A stretch of DNA of 39,083 bases from Microcaldota archaeon (GCA_028866785.1 JAGWHN010000006.1:1-39083); one strand, 5' to 3'. Numbered from the stretch's first letter, positions 23,616 through 32,912 are shown. Program-made: numbers and translations. Notes: generated from the letters alone by a model not told the origin.

Positions 23616-25898
23616 ATGATCGACAATGCGGCCATGACAAAGCTGATCTTTGACATCTTTGACTTTGAGTCGAGAAAGTTAGAGACCTCCGAGCTGCTTT
23701 TGCGCTTTGGGGAGGAGCTCAAGCTTATTTTCGGGATAGACAGGGTCGAGGCCAAGCTGCTTGAGAAGGGCGTGGCGCTCTCGCCTGCGGAGGAGTACGC
23801 TGCCAACACGATGAAGCAGACGATAGACAACAGGCTGAGCGACTATTCATCCTTCAAGGAGCTTGCGGACCTTGCAAGGGCGGGGTACAAAAGCTGCGCA
23901 ATCCTTCCGGTGGTCGCAAACTCAAGGAGCATCTGCGTGATAAAGCTGATCTCAAAGCAGGAGGAGAAGTTTGACAAGAACGTTGCAAACGCGCTGCTCA
24001 TCAGCACCATGGTAGTCGGCTCGCAGGTATCTTGGAGGTCGGAGCAGGAGAAGAGCATAAACCTCGCTAAGTATTTTGACGCTGCATTCAACAGCATGAT
24101 GCCCCAGCTGCTCATGGACATAGGCGGCGGAATAATAAAGGCAAACAAGAGCATGCTCATGCTGCTAAATGCGAACTCTACCGAGATTTTGGGAAAGAAT
24201 GTTAGGAGCTTCTTTGAGATTGACGCCGCGGCGATAGGCGCGCTGAAAAAGGGCGGAGCTGCGGAGACTAGGCTTGTTGGAAAGGGGGAGAGGAGGTTCA
24301 AGGTGTCGTCCGGTGAGGTGAACGACAAGATGCTCCATGTCACATTTTACGAGACAACGCAGCTAAGGGAGATGGAGGAGAGGGCGAAGCTGCTCAGCTT
24401 CAGCAACTACGAGTCCCTCCTGATGCTCGACCCGAAGATGAACATAGTCTGGGCCAGCGACAATGTGGAGAAGGTCACGCGATTGCAAAAGAACGGCATA
24501 ATAGGAAGGCAGCTTTTGGACATGGTCGTGGACAGGGAGAGGCTAGTCTCAGGGATAAAGAAGATGGGAAACGGGATATACACCGACTCGGCGAGGGTGA
24601 ACATCGGCAACGGAGTCTTCCAGGACTTAAAGCTCTCGCTGTTTGCAAATCAGATGTACGGGCTTTCGTGCATCGTTGTGAACAACTCGCTTGAGAGCTC
24701 ATTTAGGAGCATCGAGAGGAACTTTGACGAGCTTGTGAAGCTATCCGGAGACGCGATAGTCTTCCTTGACCAGCTCGGCTACGTGCAGAGGCTGAACAAG
24801 AGCGCGGAGAACCTCTTTGGATATAGGGAGCAGGAGCTCGTGGGGGGGCCCGCCACAATGCTCTACGCCACAAAGGAGGGGCAGGAGGCATTTGTTAGGT
24901 CGCTTAGCATTGCAAAGCAGGACACTACGGTGGGAAACGTTTATGCGGTCATGAAGGGAAGGAAGCCTGATGCATTCATACCGTGCGACACAAGCATAAA
25001 GGGCATGACCGACCAGGACGGAAAGCCTGTCGGATACGTCGTGGTTTACAGGGAGCTGCTCACGAAGCGCGCGCTTGAGGAGACGCAGGACGCGCTTGAT
25101 GAGAAGGAGAAGCTGATCGACAAGGTCGAGGCGGAGAGCGACCTCAAGACCCAGTTCATCTACAACATCTCGCACGACCTCAAGACGCCGATAACAAACA
25201 TCAAGGGATTCTCGACCCTCCTCTACAACGGGACGCTAGGGGAGGTGAACGAGGAGCAGAAGGGATACGTGAAGATAATCATAGACGAGTCCGACAGGCT
25301 CATGGAGCTTATCAAGCAGATTTTAGACGTTGCAAAGCTCTCATCCGGAAAGATAAAGCTCGAGCTGCAGCCGATAGACTTCAGAAAACTCGGGGACAAT
25401 CCGAGCATAAAGGCGCTGGAGGAGGTTGCGGCGGGCAAGGGCGTGCTCTTCTCGTGGAATGTGGACTATGACGTGGGGGAGGTCAACATGGACCCAAACA
25501 GGATAATGCAGGTGATAATCAACCTCATCGGGAATGCGATAAAGTTCACGGACCACGGAAGCATCACAATAAACATCTTCAAGAAAGGCAAGAGCGTGCG
25601 CGTCGAGGTGAAGGACACGGGGATAGGGATCGGAAGGGAGGACCAAAGAAAGCTCTTCAGAAAATTCTACCAGGTTCACAGAAAGGACCTAACGATGCAG
25701 GAAAGATCAGGGACGGGGCTGGGGCTCTCGATAGTCAAGGAAATCGTCTCACTCCACAAGGGGAGGCTTGGGGTAAACTCCGAGCCGGGGAAGGGCAGCA
25801 CATTCTGGTTCACGATACCGCTTGACATAAAGAAGAAGAAACCTAAGGAGCAAAAAGAGCAGGCGCAGCCGGAGGAAAATAAGGAGCAGCAGGGCTAA
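23616..25898 (+). CDS. Soluble sensor histidine kinase with GAF-like and three PAS domains
   Basis: The 760-residue protein contains no transmembrane helix. In order: a GAF-like domain (about 1-145), three PAS-like modules (about 150-260, 265-365 and 370-480), a coiled linker, HisKA with phosphoacceptor His520 in NISHDLKTPITNIKGF, and the HATPase domain with N box NLIGNAIKFTDHG, G1 DTGIGIG and G2 GTGLGLSIVKEI. It senses an intracellular signal and should transfer phosphate to a response regulator, a candidate being the one at 27723. ATG 23616 has a GGAGAGAGG ribosome-binding site; the frame runs 11 codons further upstream. Confidence 0.93.
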   Translation: MIDNAAMTKLIFDIFDFESRKLETSELLLRFGEELKLIFGIDRVEAKLLEKGVALSPAEEYAANTMKQTIDNRLSDYSSFKELADLARAGYKSCAILPVVANSRSICVIKLISKQEEKFDKNVANALLISTMVVGSQVSWRSEQEKSINLAKYFDAAFNSMMPQLLMDIGGGIIKANKSMLMLLNANSTEILGKNVRSFFEIDAAAIGALKKGGAAETRLVGKGERRFKVSSGEVNDKMLHVTFYETTQLREMEERAKLLSFSNYESLLMLDPKMNIVWASDNVEKVTRLQKNGIIGRQLLDMVVDRERLVSGIKKMGNGIYTDSARVNIGNGVFQDLKLSLFANQMYGLSCIVVNNSLESSFRSIERNFDELVKLSGDAIVFLDQLGYVQRLNKSAENLFGYREQELVGGPATMLYATKEGQEAFVRSLSIAKQDTTVGNVYAVMKGRKPDAFIPCDTSIKGMTDQDGKPVGYVVVYRELLTKRALEETQDALDEKEKLIDKVEAESDLKTQFIYNISHDLKTPITNIKGFSTLLYNGTLGEVNEEQKGYVKIIIDESDRLMELIKQILDVAKLSSGKIKLELQPIDFRKLGDNPSIKALEEVAAGKGVLFSWNVDYDVGEVNMDPNRIMQVIINLIGNAIKFTDHGSITINIFKKGKSVRVEVKDTGIGIGREDQRKLFRKFYQVHRKDLTMQERSGTGLGLSIVKEIVSLHKGRLGVNSEPGKGSTFWFTIPLDIKKKKPKEQKEQAQPEENKEQQG

Positions 25899-25918
25899 TT
25901 TTTATTTGGAAAATAACT
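25899..25918. terminator. Convergent intergenic T/A tract
   Basis: The 20 nt between the converging histidine kinase and surface-protein genes contain a T run followed by an A run (TTTTTATTTGGAAAATAACT), which can end transcription from both sides. No hairpin of note was seen. Confidence 0.35.
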
Positions 25919-26962
25919 TTAAGGAAGAAGTATTCCGCAGTTGTTCCCTATTCCCGCAGCGAAATTGTAGTTTGCAGTTAGCAGCTCCGTTGTGAGATCG
26001 CTCCATGGGCCGCCAGGTAGGAAGGTTGAGGTGACCAGCGCGCCGTTTGCGTTATTTATCTCAAGCCTTAGCACGGCACCTGAAACCCTCGGGTCCGGGG
26101 CAACGAGCGTGTAAGTCACATTGTATAGCGAAGTGTCAACCTGCTGGATTGCAAAGTTGAGGTTGGTCGGGGTGAAGGTGACGATGCTTGAATAGGCGTT
26201 AGGCCCGGTTGGCTGCGAGCCGAATTTGGCCTGGTACGTCGCATTGTACTGCGCAGGCGTGCAGGATTGCCCGTTAACGTAAAGCGTCTTGAGGTTCTTT
26301 GCCAATGCCCCAAGCGCAGTAGCGTTTGCGTAGGCCATCACCTGTGCCGTCGGAATTGAACTTGCAACGGTTGTTGTGGCGGTTGTGGCAATGGATGTCG
26401 TCACGGTGGTGTGAGAGCCAGAAACTGTTGTCGTTACGCTTGTGGTCACTGTTGTTGTGGTAGCGGCACTGCTTACAGTTCCGCCCTGAAGAATCACGGA
26501 AGGGTTTATCACTCCGACCGAAGGACTCACCCTGATGCCCAGGCTTGCAGGGAGCGGAGTTAGTGTAAGCTTCGCCTGACCCGGAGTGCTTGACTCCAAA
26601 ACAATGTTTATGTTTGCGGAGGAGCCCGAAGAGGAGCTTAGGTTCTCACCCTCTCCGCTTGAGAGCAAGAGGACCATTATTGGCCTTACGAGTATCGGCA
26701 TTCCGGAGACATAGAGCGTAGCGCTTGCGTTAGAGGAGCTTTTCACAAAGAGCGAGTAGATGTTGGTGTTGTTTGGAAGCGTGAAATAGATTGTCCCATT
26801 TGTTGGAACCGTGAAGCTCTGCGTCGCGCTTATGTGCGAGATTGACGAGCCCGCAAACACGAAATACGCAGCCACGACAACAACAATTGCGATCAGCGCA
26901 TAAAGCCTAATCTTTGAGGGGGAGCGATTGCCCTGCCTTTGAAAATTTGGATTAGGAGCCAT
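25919..26962 (-). CDS. Membrane-anchored surface protein with Thr/Ser-rich stalk
   Basis: The 347-residue protein has a short basic cytoplasmic start, one N-terminal transmembrane anchor (about 20-40, LYALIAIVVVVAAYFVF), an extracytoplasmic beta-rich domain, a low-complexity Thr/Ser/Val stalk (about 165-210) and a C-terminal domain with two Cys that may form a disulfide. Asn sequons are frequent, suggesting glycosylation. No C-terminal sorting tail is evident, so it is probably not an archaeosortase substrate. ATG 26962 is chosen over TTG 26971. Confidence 0.72.
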   Translation of the reverse strand: MAPNPNFQRQGNRSPSKIRLYALIAIVVVVAAYFVFAGSSISHISATQSFTVPTNGTIYFTLPNNTNIYSLFVKSSSNASATLYVSGMPILVRPIMVLLLSSGEGENLSSSSGSSANINIVLESSTPGQAKLTLTPLPASLGIRVSPSVGVINPSVILQGGTVSSAATTTTVTTSVTTTVSGSHTTVTTSIATTATTTVASSIPTAQVMAYANATALGALAKNLKTLYVNGQSCTPAQYNATYQAKFGSQPTGPNAYSSIVTFTPTNLNFAIQQVDTSLYNVTYTLVAPDPRVSGAVLRLEINNANGALVTSTFLPGGPWSDLTTELLTANYNFAAGIGNNCGILLP

Positions 26963-27078
26963 GCTGGTCAACCAAGGTCGGTATGCTTATTGCGACGCAC
27001 ATATTTAAGAAGATTATGGGAGCGCCTTGGCGAGAGGGGAGCATAAAAGCTAAGTAGCAATAATCAGAGAATAGTTAC

Positions 27079-27678
27079 ATGGGAAATGTGGATATTGCGT
27101 ATATCATACCCGGCTACACTTCGAATAATGATAGAACTTATTGGAAGATATCAAAGCTATTTGAAAAGGTGGGAATCCGATCGAAAGTAGTCAAAATTAA
27201 ATGGCAAAACAGAGTGATGACCGATTACGTCAGCGAATTGATAGAGAGGATAAGGGAAGACAAACCTAGACGAATTTACCTCCTAGGTCATTCTTTTGGG
27301 GCAATGGTGGCATTCATCGCCGCATCGGGGCAGGTGAATACGCATCATTTAATACTGTGCTCCTTATCGCCATATTTTAGTGAGGACCTTCACTTCAAGA
27401 GGGTTAGGAAATGGAGGAAAGGTCTCGGTGAAAGAAGATGGAGGGACTTTAAGAAAATTAGGTTTAACCAGCTAGTAGGAAAATGCAGGTGCAAAGTTAC
27501 ATTAATGGTCGGGAGCGAGGAGTGGAAAGAAATAATAAACAGGACCAAGGAGGCAAAGAGAAAAATCAGGGGGAGTAGGGCAATCATCGTAGAGGGCGCA
27601 GAGCATGACATAGGCGGAGAAATTTATTTTAACGCTGTAAAAAAATACATCGGCGGATTAGATAGCCGAAAAATATAG
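27079..27678 (+). CDS. Small alpha/beta hydrolase
   Basis: The 199-residue protein has the nucleophile elbow GHSFG (Ser about 71) and the catalytic His in GAEHDI (about 176), in an alpha/beta-hydrolase order starting with AYIIPGY (oxyanion-loop region). The catalytic acid is probably in the MVGSEEW segment. It is short and lacks a large cap domain; the substrate is unknown. It lies between the histidine kinase and response-regulator genes. Confidence 0.8.
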   Translation: MGNVDIAYIIPGYTSNNDRTYWKISKLFEKVGIRSKVVKIKWQNRVMTDYVSELIERIREDKPRRIYLLGHSFGAMVAFIAASGQVNTHHLILCSLSPYFSEDLHFKRVRKWRKGLGERRWRDFKKIRFNQLVGKCRCKVTLMVGSEEWKEIINRTKEAKRKIRGSRAIIVEGAEHDIGGEIYFNAVKKYIGGLDSRKI

Positions 27679-27722
27679 CTAAAATTATATACTTTGCATT
27701 GGCTATACTCAGTGGCGATTAG

Positions 27723-28913
27723 GTGGACGAGGTAGACAACTTCAAGGCGGATCTTCTTTCAGTTATCAATGAGAGGCAGCAGGTTACGTACAATGATCTG
27801 GTTGAGTACAATTCCTCAAAGGGCATAAGCGAGGAGCTCTTGAAGAAAGGGCTCAGCGAACTGCAGGAGATGAATGCGATTGCATCAAGGAGCAGCGGCG
27901 GAATACTAACATATTATATCCTAAAGGAGAAGAACGACTTGCGTAAGATAATGGTCGTCGAGGACGACAAGAACATAAACAAGCTTGTGGCGCTCTCTGT
28001 CGGAAAGGGATTTGACATAACCCAGATATACGACGGGAAGGAGGCGATCAAAAAGGTTAAGTCAATCAAGCCGGACCTTATCGTGCTGGACCTTATGCTC
28101 CCGGGGGCTGACGGGCTTGAGATCTGCCAGTTCATAAAGAAGGACCCAGAGCTTGCGAACACGATCGTGATAATAATCAGCGCAATGGAGGCGACCTCGA
28201 ATAGGTTCAAGGGGATAAAATATGGGGCAGATTACTACATCAAAAAGCCGTTTGACCCAGACGACCTAAAGGGCCTCGTCACAATCTTCCTGAAGAAGAA
28301 GGGGAAGAGGTTTGACCCGCTAATCGACCTTCCAAACGAGGCGAAGATCTCAAACGCGCTTGAGAATGCGCTCAAGGTGGAGGAGGCGCACGAGATCGGG
28401 AGGCTCAGGGTGGAGGGATTCGTCGACTTTGCAAACTCATTCGGCGCAAACTCGGGAATAACGATACTCAGGCTTATTTCGCAGATTCTCCAGGACAAGG
28501 TGAGGGAGAGCGGCGGTAATGTTTTTGTGGGATTCCTAAACAGCGATGACTTTGTGATTGCAGGGAACAAGGCGCATGTTGGAAAGGTCGTCACTGCGAT
28601 AACCGAGGAGTTCAATGCGGTCGTCCCGTTCATCTACCAAAGCGAGGGTTATAAGCCGATAGAGCGCGGGCTAGATGACATGTACGAGGCGGAGAGGCCT
28701 AGCCTTAGCCTTTCGTACACCCCGATACCAAAGAATGCTCTGATGGCAAAGAGGGCGGAGATACTCAAGACCAAGCACAGCGCTAAGGGGATCGGCGCGT
28801 ATACCTACGACGAGCTAAGGGCGATGCTAGGAAGCGACAATCTGGACATAATAATAACAAGGGATGTAAGCGGAGTAAAGCTCTCGGTGGGAAAAGGGTC
28901 AGACAAGGAATGA
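27723..28913 (+). CDS. Response regulator with winged helix, receiver and degenerate GGDEF-like domain
   Basis: The 396-residue protein begins with a winged-helix-like domain (about 1-70). A receiver domain (75-190) follows, with acidic pocket VVEDD, phosphoacceptor Asp123 in LIVLDLMLPG and Lys175 in YIKKPF. A C-terminal domain opens with FDPLIDLPNEAKI, like the DPLTGLPNR start of GGDEF cyclases, and has NSDDF (273-277) in place of GGDEF. The altered motif argues against cyclic-di-GMP synthesis. A protein or nucleotide-binding role is possible. The likely partner is the histidine kinase at 23616. The start is GTG. Confidence 0.8.
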   Translation: MDEVDNFKADLLSVINERQQVTYNDLVEYNSSKGISEELLKKGLSELQEMNAIASRSSGGILTYYILKEKNDLRKIMVVEDDKNINKLVALSVGKGFDITQIYDGKEAIKKVKSIKPDLIVLDLMLPGADGLEICQFIKKDPELANTIVIIISAMEATSNRFKGIKYGADYYIKKPFDPDDLKGLVTIFLKKKGKRFDPLIDLPNEAKISNALENALKVEEAHEIGRLRVEGFVDFANSFGANSGITILRLISQILQDKVRESGGNVFVGFLNSDDFVIAGNKAHVGKVVTAITEEFNAVVPFIYQSEGYKPIERGLDDMYEAERPSLSLSYTPIPKNALMAKRAEILKTKHSAKGIGAYTYDELRAMLGSDNLDIIITRDVSGVKLSVGKGSDKE

Positions 28914-29183
28914 TTACTTTCTCCTCTTCTTCGCCGCTTTCTTATGGGAAGGCTTCTTCTTTGCGGAAGACTTCGATTTTTTCTGGGACCTTGAAGGCTT
29001 CTCCTCATTATCCTCAGCATGGACAAGCAGATGCTCAACATGGTCCTCGTCCGAGACGCCCTGAGATGATGCGCTGTCTGCCATCGCCTGCTCTTCTATG
29101 CTTCCGCGCTCGACTATGTCAGTGACCTCCTGGGTCCTTCTAAGCATCTCTAGCTTCTTCTTTGATGAGGACTTCTTAGGCAT
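28914..29183 (-). CDS. Small Lys-rich hypothetical protein
   Basis: The 89-residue protein is basic at both ends and acidic in the middle (DEDHVEHLLVHAEDNEE), with C-terminal KKSKSSAKKKPSHKKAAKKR. It is probably largely disordered. The C-terminal tail resembles histone H1-type tails and may bind nucleic acid. TTTATAAAT (about 29211-29219) fits a promoter. No family is recognised. It ends against the response regulator gene. Confidence 0.55.
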   Translation of the reverse strand: MPKKSSSKKKLEMLRRTQEVTDIVERGSIEEQAMADSASSQGVSDEDHVEHLLVHAEDNEEKPSRSQKKSKSSAKKKPSHKKAAKKRRK

Positions 29184-29276
29184 TAAACCAATCCTTAGAT
29201 AAGATTCACGAATTTATAAAGAGATAAGGTGGGCTTCGCGCTAAAGTGAATTTTTGGAAACCCATGGAATTGGCAA

Positions 29277-29768
29277 TTAGGTTACCTTAACCGCTATTTT
29301 TCCGTATGCCACATGTGGGAAGCCTGTAGTTGTTTCGGTATAGTTGAATCCCAGTGTCCCGGTGTACAGCTGGCCCGGAGTGAGCGAGATTACATTGCCC
29401 ACGTTGTTGTAGCAGGTCATCGAGATGGAGGAGTTTGAGCCTATCGGCATGTAAATCTGGTTTGCAACCACGATGTTAGGGCCAAGTATGAATGGGGTCG
29501 CTGCGCTGCAGTTGTAGCCAGTTATGTTAAGCGGGCTCTGCGTTGCTTGGATTAGGTTTACAACCAGGACGCCGTTGCTGGAGAGGAAAAATGAGAGGCA
29601 GCTAAATCCTGCAGGAAGGATGCATTCCTGCCCCGCAAACTGGCCCGGGTTGAATATTCCCAAGGCAAACATCGCGCCAAGCACGACTGCAATTATCAAA
29701 AACGCCCAACCGTAGGTAAGTAGATACTCCATTGCGCTTTGGGCCTTAAACGTAATCTTGTCCTGCAT
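29277..29768 (-). CDS. Type IV pilin-like protein with class III signal peptide
   Basis: The 163-residue protein has the archaeal type IV pilin N-terminus: a short charged leader ending ITFKA, a predicted prepilin peptidase site before Gln10, then QSAMEYLLTYGWAFLIIAVV as the hydrophobic assembly helix. The rest is an extracytoplasmic beta-rich domain with three to four Cys and Asn sequons. It probably forms part of a surface filament. The QSAMEYL start is common in Micrarchaeota-like DPANN archaea. No assembly ATPase is in the window. Confidence 0.88.
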   Translation of the reverse strand: MQDKITFKAQSAMEYLLTYGWAFLIIAVVLGAMFALGIFNPGQFAGQECILPAGFSCLSFFLSSNGVLVVNLIQATQSPLNITGYNCSAATPFILGPNIVVANQIYMPIGSNSSISMTCYNNVGNVISLTPGQLYTGTLGFNYTETTTGFPHVAYGKIAVKVT

Positions 29769-29866
29769 TGTACCAAAGGAATTGAGCCTAGAAGTAATAA
29801 AAACCTTTCAAAATACAAAAACGAATGCTGAACAATAAATATAAAGGGCCACGCAAGAATCCGGTT

Positions 29867-30250
29867 ATGAAAACTGCCACGACAATAGAACCACCAAAGA
29901 TTGGTGAGGTCCTTAACATCCTCTCAAAAGAGGGGGCAATAGCTATTTTCAATGCGGTAAGGACGGGGATGGTTGCAAAACAGGAGACTGCAAAAGAGCT
30001 GGGACTAACAAAAAAGCAGTATTACACCAGATTAAAGGAGCTAAAAAGACTCGGGATGGTTGCAAAAGACGGAGAAGTTTACACCCATACAGAATTTGGA
30101 GCAGTCATGGAAAAGAAAATAGAGGAGATAGGCAAGGTTTTGACCAAGGAGGAATTTGCACGTCTTTTGATGGCAGATGTCCTGAGGCAGTCCAAAAAGT
30201 TTACGGACGATGAAATAGGAAATTTTGTCTCCAACAAACTTAAAGGATAG
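29867..30250 (+). CDS. Winged-helix DNA-binding regulator
   Basis: The 127-residue protein has a winged-helix region (about 20-85): AIFNAVRTGMVAKQETAKEL, then GLTKKQYYTRLKELKRLG as recognition helix and a wing near KDGEVYTHTEFG, followed by a charged helix that may be a dimerisation or effector part. It is an ArsR/MarR-like archaeal regulator with unknown targets. ATG 29867 follows AATAAATATAAAGG (29834-29847) at a leaderless spacing. Confidence 0.75.
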   Translation: MKTATTIEPPKIGEVLNILSKEGAIAIFNAVRTGMVAKQETAKELGLTKKQYYTRLKELKRLGMVAKDGEVYTHTEFGAVMEKKIEEIGKVLTKEEFARLLMADVLRQSKKFTDDEIGNFVSNKLKG

Positions 30251-30303
30251 CCAAGGAGGCAAGCGCATTCAAATACATTTGGAGTCAGATAGAAAGAGAA
30301 TCT

Positions 30304-30762
30304 ATGTTACTTTACATTTACACTGACGGAGCAGCGCGTGAAAATCCGGGACCTAGCGCTTCGGGTTTTGTGATTTTTGACGAAAGTAAGAAACTGGTCG
30401 CAAAAAGCTTTTTCTACAACGGCAACAAGACAAACAACATAGCGGAGTACCTTGCGATAATTGCCGCGCTGAAGAAGGTTCTTTCAGAATATGGAGAGCA
30501 AAGCGAGGTCAAATTGTTCTCTGACAGCGAGCTTGTTATCAACCAGCTGCAGGGTAACTACAAGGTGCGGGACCCGAAGCTAAAGGCGCTGCATAAAGAG
30601 GCCCACCAGATAATTTCAAAGCTAAAATCGTGCAGCTTTGCAAACGTGCCAAGGGAGAACAAGTTCATCTCGATGGTTGATGCGCAGCTGAATCGCTTAT
30701 TGGACCAAAAGAGGGATAGGGGAGAGGAGATTTTGAAGGAAGGGGAGCAGAAAAGGCTCTAG
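30304..30762 (+). CDS. rnhA: Ribonuclease HI
   Basis: The 152-residue RNase H fold protein carries the four catalytic acids: Asp8 (YTDGAARENPGP), Glu48 (NNIAEYLAII), Asp74 (LFSDSELVINQL) and Asp126 (SMVDAQLN). It cleaves RNA in RNA-DNA hybrids, for example primers and R-loops. It resembles the archaeal type 1 enzymes without the basic protrusion. It ends 1 nt before the convergent hypothetical gene. Confidence 0.93.
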   Translation: MLLYIYTDGAARENPGPSASGFVIFDESKKLVAKSFFYNGNKTNNIAEYLAIIAALKKVLSEYGEQSEVKLFSDSELVINQLQGNYKVRDPKLKALHKEAHQIISKLKSCSFANVPRENKFISMVDAQLNRLLDQKRDRGEEILKEGEQKRL

Positions 30763-30763
30763 G

Positions 30764-31291
30764 TCATATCCTCCTTTGTATCTCCCTAAAAACGAGTGTT
30801 GCCGGTCCGCCCCTTAAGGAAGCCTCATAGATGGAGGTCATCACAATGGCCCTGTAGTCGGGATTTTCCGCGATCATTGCAGCCGCCTCTATTGCAACGC
30901 TAAATGCGTTTGGGTCTTCATGGTTTGAGAGAAGCCTTCGCTTCACCTCCTCCACACCCTCGTGCAGTTTATGGTGCGCCTGTATGGATTCGAGGGTCTC
31001 GCTTAGCGGGTAGTTACCTTCGTCGTCGAGGCTTTTGCTTACGAGGTCAAGCCCGTTCATCGCATAAAAGAGCAGATTCAGTTCCTTCTTTACTGCGCTG
31101 TCCTCCTTTGAGAGCCTTACCCATGGGCCTGCAGCGTGGAAATCGTATTTTAGGTCGCGTATCTCTGAGGAGAGGATTTTGCTGCTTGATTTGTGGTAAT
31201 TATTGATCAACTCGTGAATTCGGGAAATCTTCTGAGTCATCAGGGATGGAGCAAGGTCGCTCTTTGCGGTCAAAAGCATGGTGTTTGCCAT
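30764..31291 (-). CDS. Hypothetical alpha-helical protein
   Basis: The 175-residue soluble protein is almost entirely helical (ISRIHELINNYHKSSSKILS and SLDDEGNYPLSETLESIQAH among others) with no cysteine or metal motif and no recognised family. The promoter region has TTTTTAAACC about 30 nt upstream. It is convergent with rnhA and divergent from the TPR-AAA gene. Confidence 0.6.
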   Translation of the reverse strand: MANTMLLTAKSDLAPSLMTQKISRIHELINNYHKSSSKILSSEIRDLKYDFHAAGPWVRLSKEDSAVKKELNLLFYAMNGLDLVSKSLDDEGNYPLSETLESIQAHHKLHEGVEEVKRRLLSNHEDPNAFSVAIEAAAMIAENPDYRAIVMTSIYEASLRGGPATLVFREIQRRI

Positions 31292-31418
31292 ATAATCAGA
31301 GTTGATGCTGTTTTTAGGTTTAAAAAGATGAGCTTATGTACGTTTTGTTCTCGGTCGGAAAAACAATAAGAGGGGAAAGGGATAAAAATGGGGAAACACC
31401 ACCTATAGGTGAATTGAC

Positions 31419-32912
31419 ATGGCAGAGAACCCAGACCAACCAAAGAAGGGGACGAACAACCCTGCGGCAAAGGAGGTCTACACGAAGGCAGGGACGCTAT
31501 TTGAGGAGAACAAGTTTGACGAGGCGATTGAGGCCTACTCACAGGCGATCAAGGCAGATCCCAACTATGCAAGCGCTTACTTCAACAGGGCCCTTGCATA
31601 CGCAATAGTGAATAAGTACGACCAGGCGACGCTAGATGCAAGGCAGGTGATGAAGCTTGAGCCGGAAAGCTACGACGCCCCTTATGTGATGGGAATCATA
31701 GAGGAGTATAAGAAGAACTACAACGGCGCAAAGGAGTGGTATGAAAGGGCACTTACTCTCAATCCAAAGTACGAGCAAGCGAAGGCTAGGCTCGACCAGC
31801 TAAAGTCCAAAATGGAAAAGCCGATTGAGCGTGAGACAGAGGAGCCGATAAAGGTGAGCTCCACAAAATCGGAGGATACGGTTATTGAGGACGGGCAGCT
31901 AAAGTCGGTCAAGTTCCATAAGTCGAACGTCAAGTTTGCAGACATTGTGGGAATGAAAAAGCAAAAGGACCTAATTCACCAAAACATTGTGCTTGCAATC
32001 AAAAAGCCAGAGCTTCTTAGGGCGTATGGAAAGAAGCTTGGGCTTGGAGTTCTCTTTTACGGACCACCTGGCTGCGGTAAAACTTATTTCGTCAATGCCA
32101 TAGGGGGAGAGACGGGCAGCAACGTGATCATCGCCGCGATAAACGAGATAATAGACATGTATGCGGGAAACACTGAGAAGAACCTCCACAGGATCTTTGA
32201 GCAGGCAAGGAAGAACACCCCGTGCATCATCTTCTTCGATGAGGTTGATGCAATGGGCGGCAAGAGGGATGGCGGAGGCGATGGAGGAGGATCGCAGAAC
32301 TTCATGAGAATGGCAGTTAACCAGTTCTTGCAGGAGATGGACGGAATAGAGAAGAACCCTGAGGGAATTTTCATAATAGGAGCGACGAACCAGCCATGGG
32401 ACATGGACCCTGCGCTCAAGAGGAGCGGAAGGTTTGGGGAGTCGATTTACATTCCGCCACCAGATTACAAGACAAGAAAGCAGGCATTCATGTACAATAC
32501 AAGGAAGATGCCGCTTGGAAGGATAAACTTTGGAAGGCTTGCAAGAGCGACGATGGGCTTCTCGCAGGCGGACATCGCTGAGATTTGCGATAAGACCGCA
32601 CTAATTCCAGCTGCGGAGGAGGACAAGACGGGAAGAAGAAGGAAGATATTGATGAGGGACTTCTTGCAGATGATAAAGCAGCACGGGGGAACGCTTGAGG
32701 CGTGGTACTCGATGGTAAAGAAGGATATCGTCAACAAGACTGAGACCACGATAGTGGACGGAAAGAAGCAGGAGATAGTGAAGGAGGGGAAGCTCTCGCC
32801 GGAGGAGAAGAACAAGTATAAGGCGCTGGTGAAGGACGTGAAGAACAACTCCAACATTGTCGTAAAGAACATAAAGCAGGCGATAAGGATGTTCAGCCTC
32901 TATGTCGCGTAG
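31419..32912 (+). CDS. TPR-AAA ATPase fusion
   Basis: The 497-residue protein starts with about three TPR units (15-130, for example NKFDEAIEAYSQAIKADPNY), a linker, and a CDC48/Vps4-type AAA module (about 168-385): Walker A GPPGCGKT (215-222), Walker B IIFFDE (270-275), sensor GATN and arginine finger RSGRFGE. The pore-proximal loop is Gly-rich (RDGGGDGGGS). A C-terminal helical tail follows. TPR units probably recruit partners or substrates. The arrangement resembles a Vps4-like remodeller with TPR in place of the MIT domain. Confidence 0.88.
   Translation: MAENPDQPKKGTNNPAAKEVYTKAGTLFEENKFDEAIEAYSQAIKADPNYASAYFNRALAYAIVNKYDQATLDARQVMKLEPESYDAPYVMGIIEEYKKNYNGAKEWYERALTLNPKYEQAKARLDQLKSKMEKPIERETEEPIKVSSTKSEDTVIEDGQLKSVKFHKSNVKFADIVGMKKQKDLIHQNIVLAIKKPELLRAYGKKLGLGVLFYGPPGCGKTYFVNAIGGETGSNVIIAAINEIIDMYAGNTEKNLHRIFEQARKNTPCIIFFDEVDAMGGKRDGGGDGGGSQNFMRMAVNQFLQEMDGIEKNPEGIFIIGATNQPWDMDPALKRSGRFGESIYIPPPDYKTRKQAFMYNTRKMPLGRINFGRLARATMGFSQADIAEICDKTALIPAAEEDKTGRRRKILMRDFLQMIKQHGGTLEAWYSMVKKDIVNKTETTIVDGKKQEIVKEGKLSPEEKNKYKALVKDVKNNSNIVVKNIKQAIRMFSLYVA

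Noticed and set aside
26330..26480. Tandem DNA repeat or CRISPR-like array in the surface-protein gene
   Set aside because: It is a Thr/Val/Ser-rich coding stalk. The codons vary and no regular repeat-spacer unit exists.
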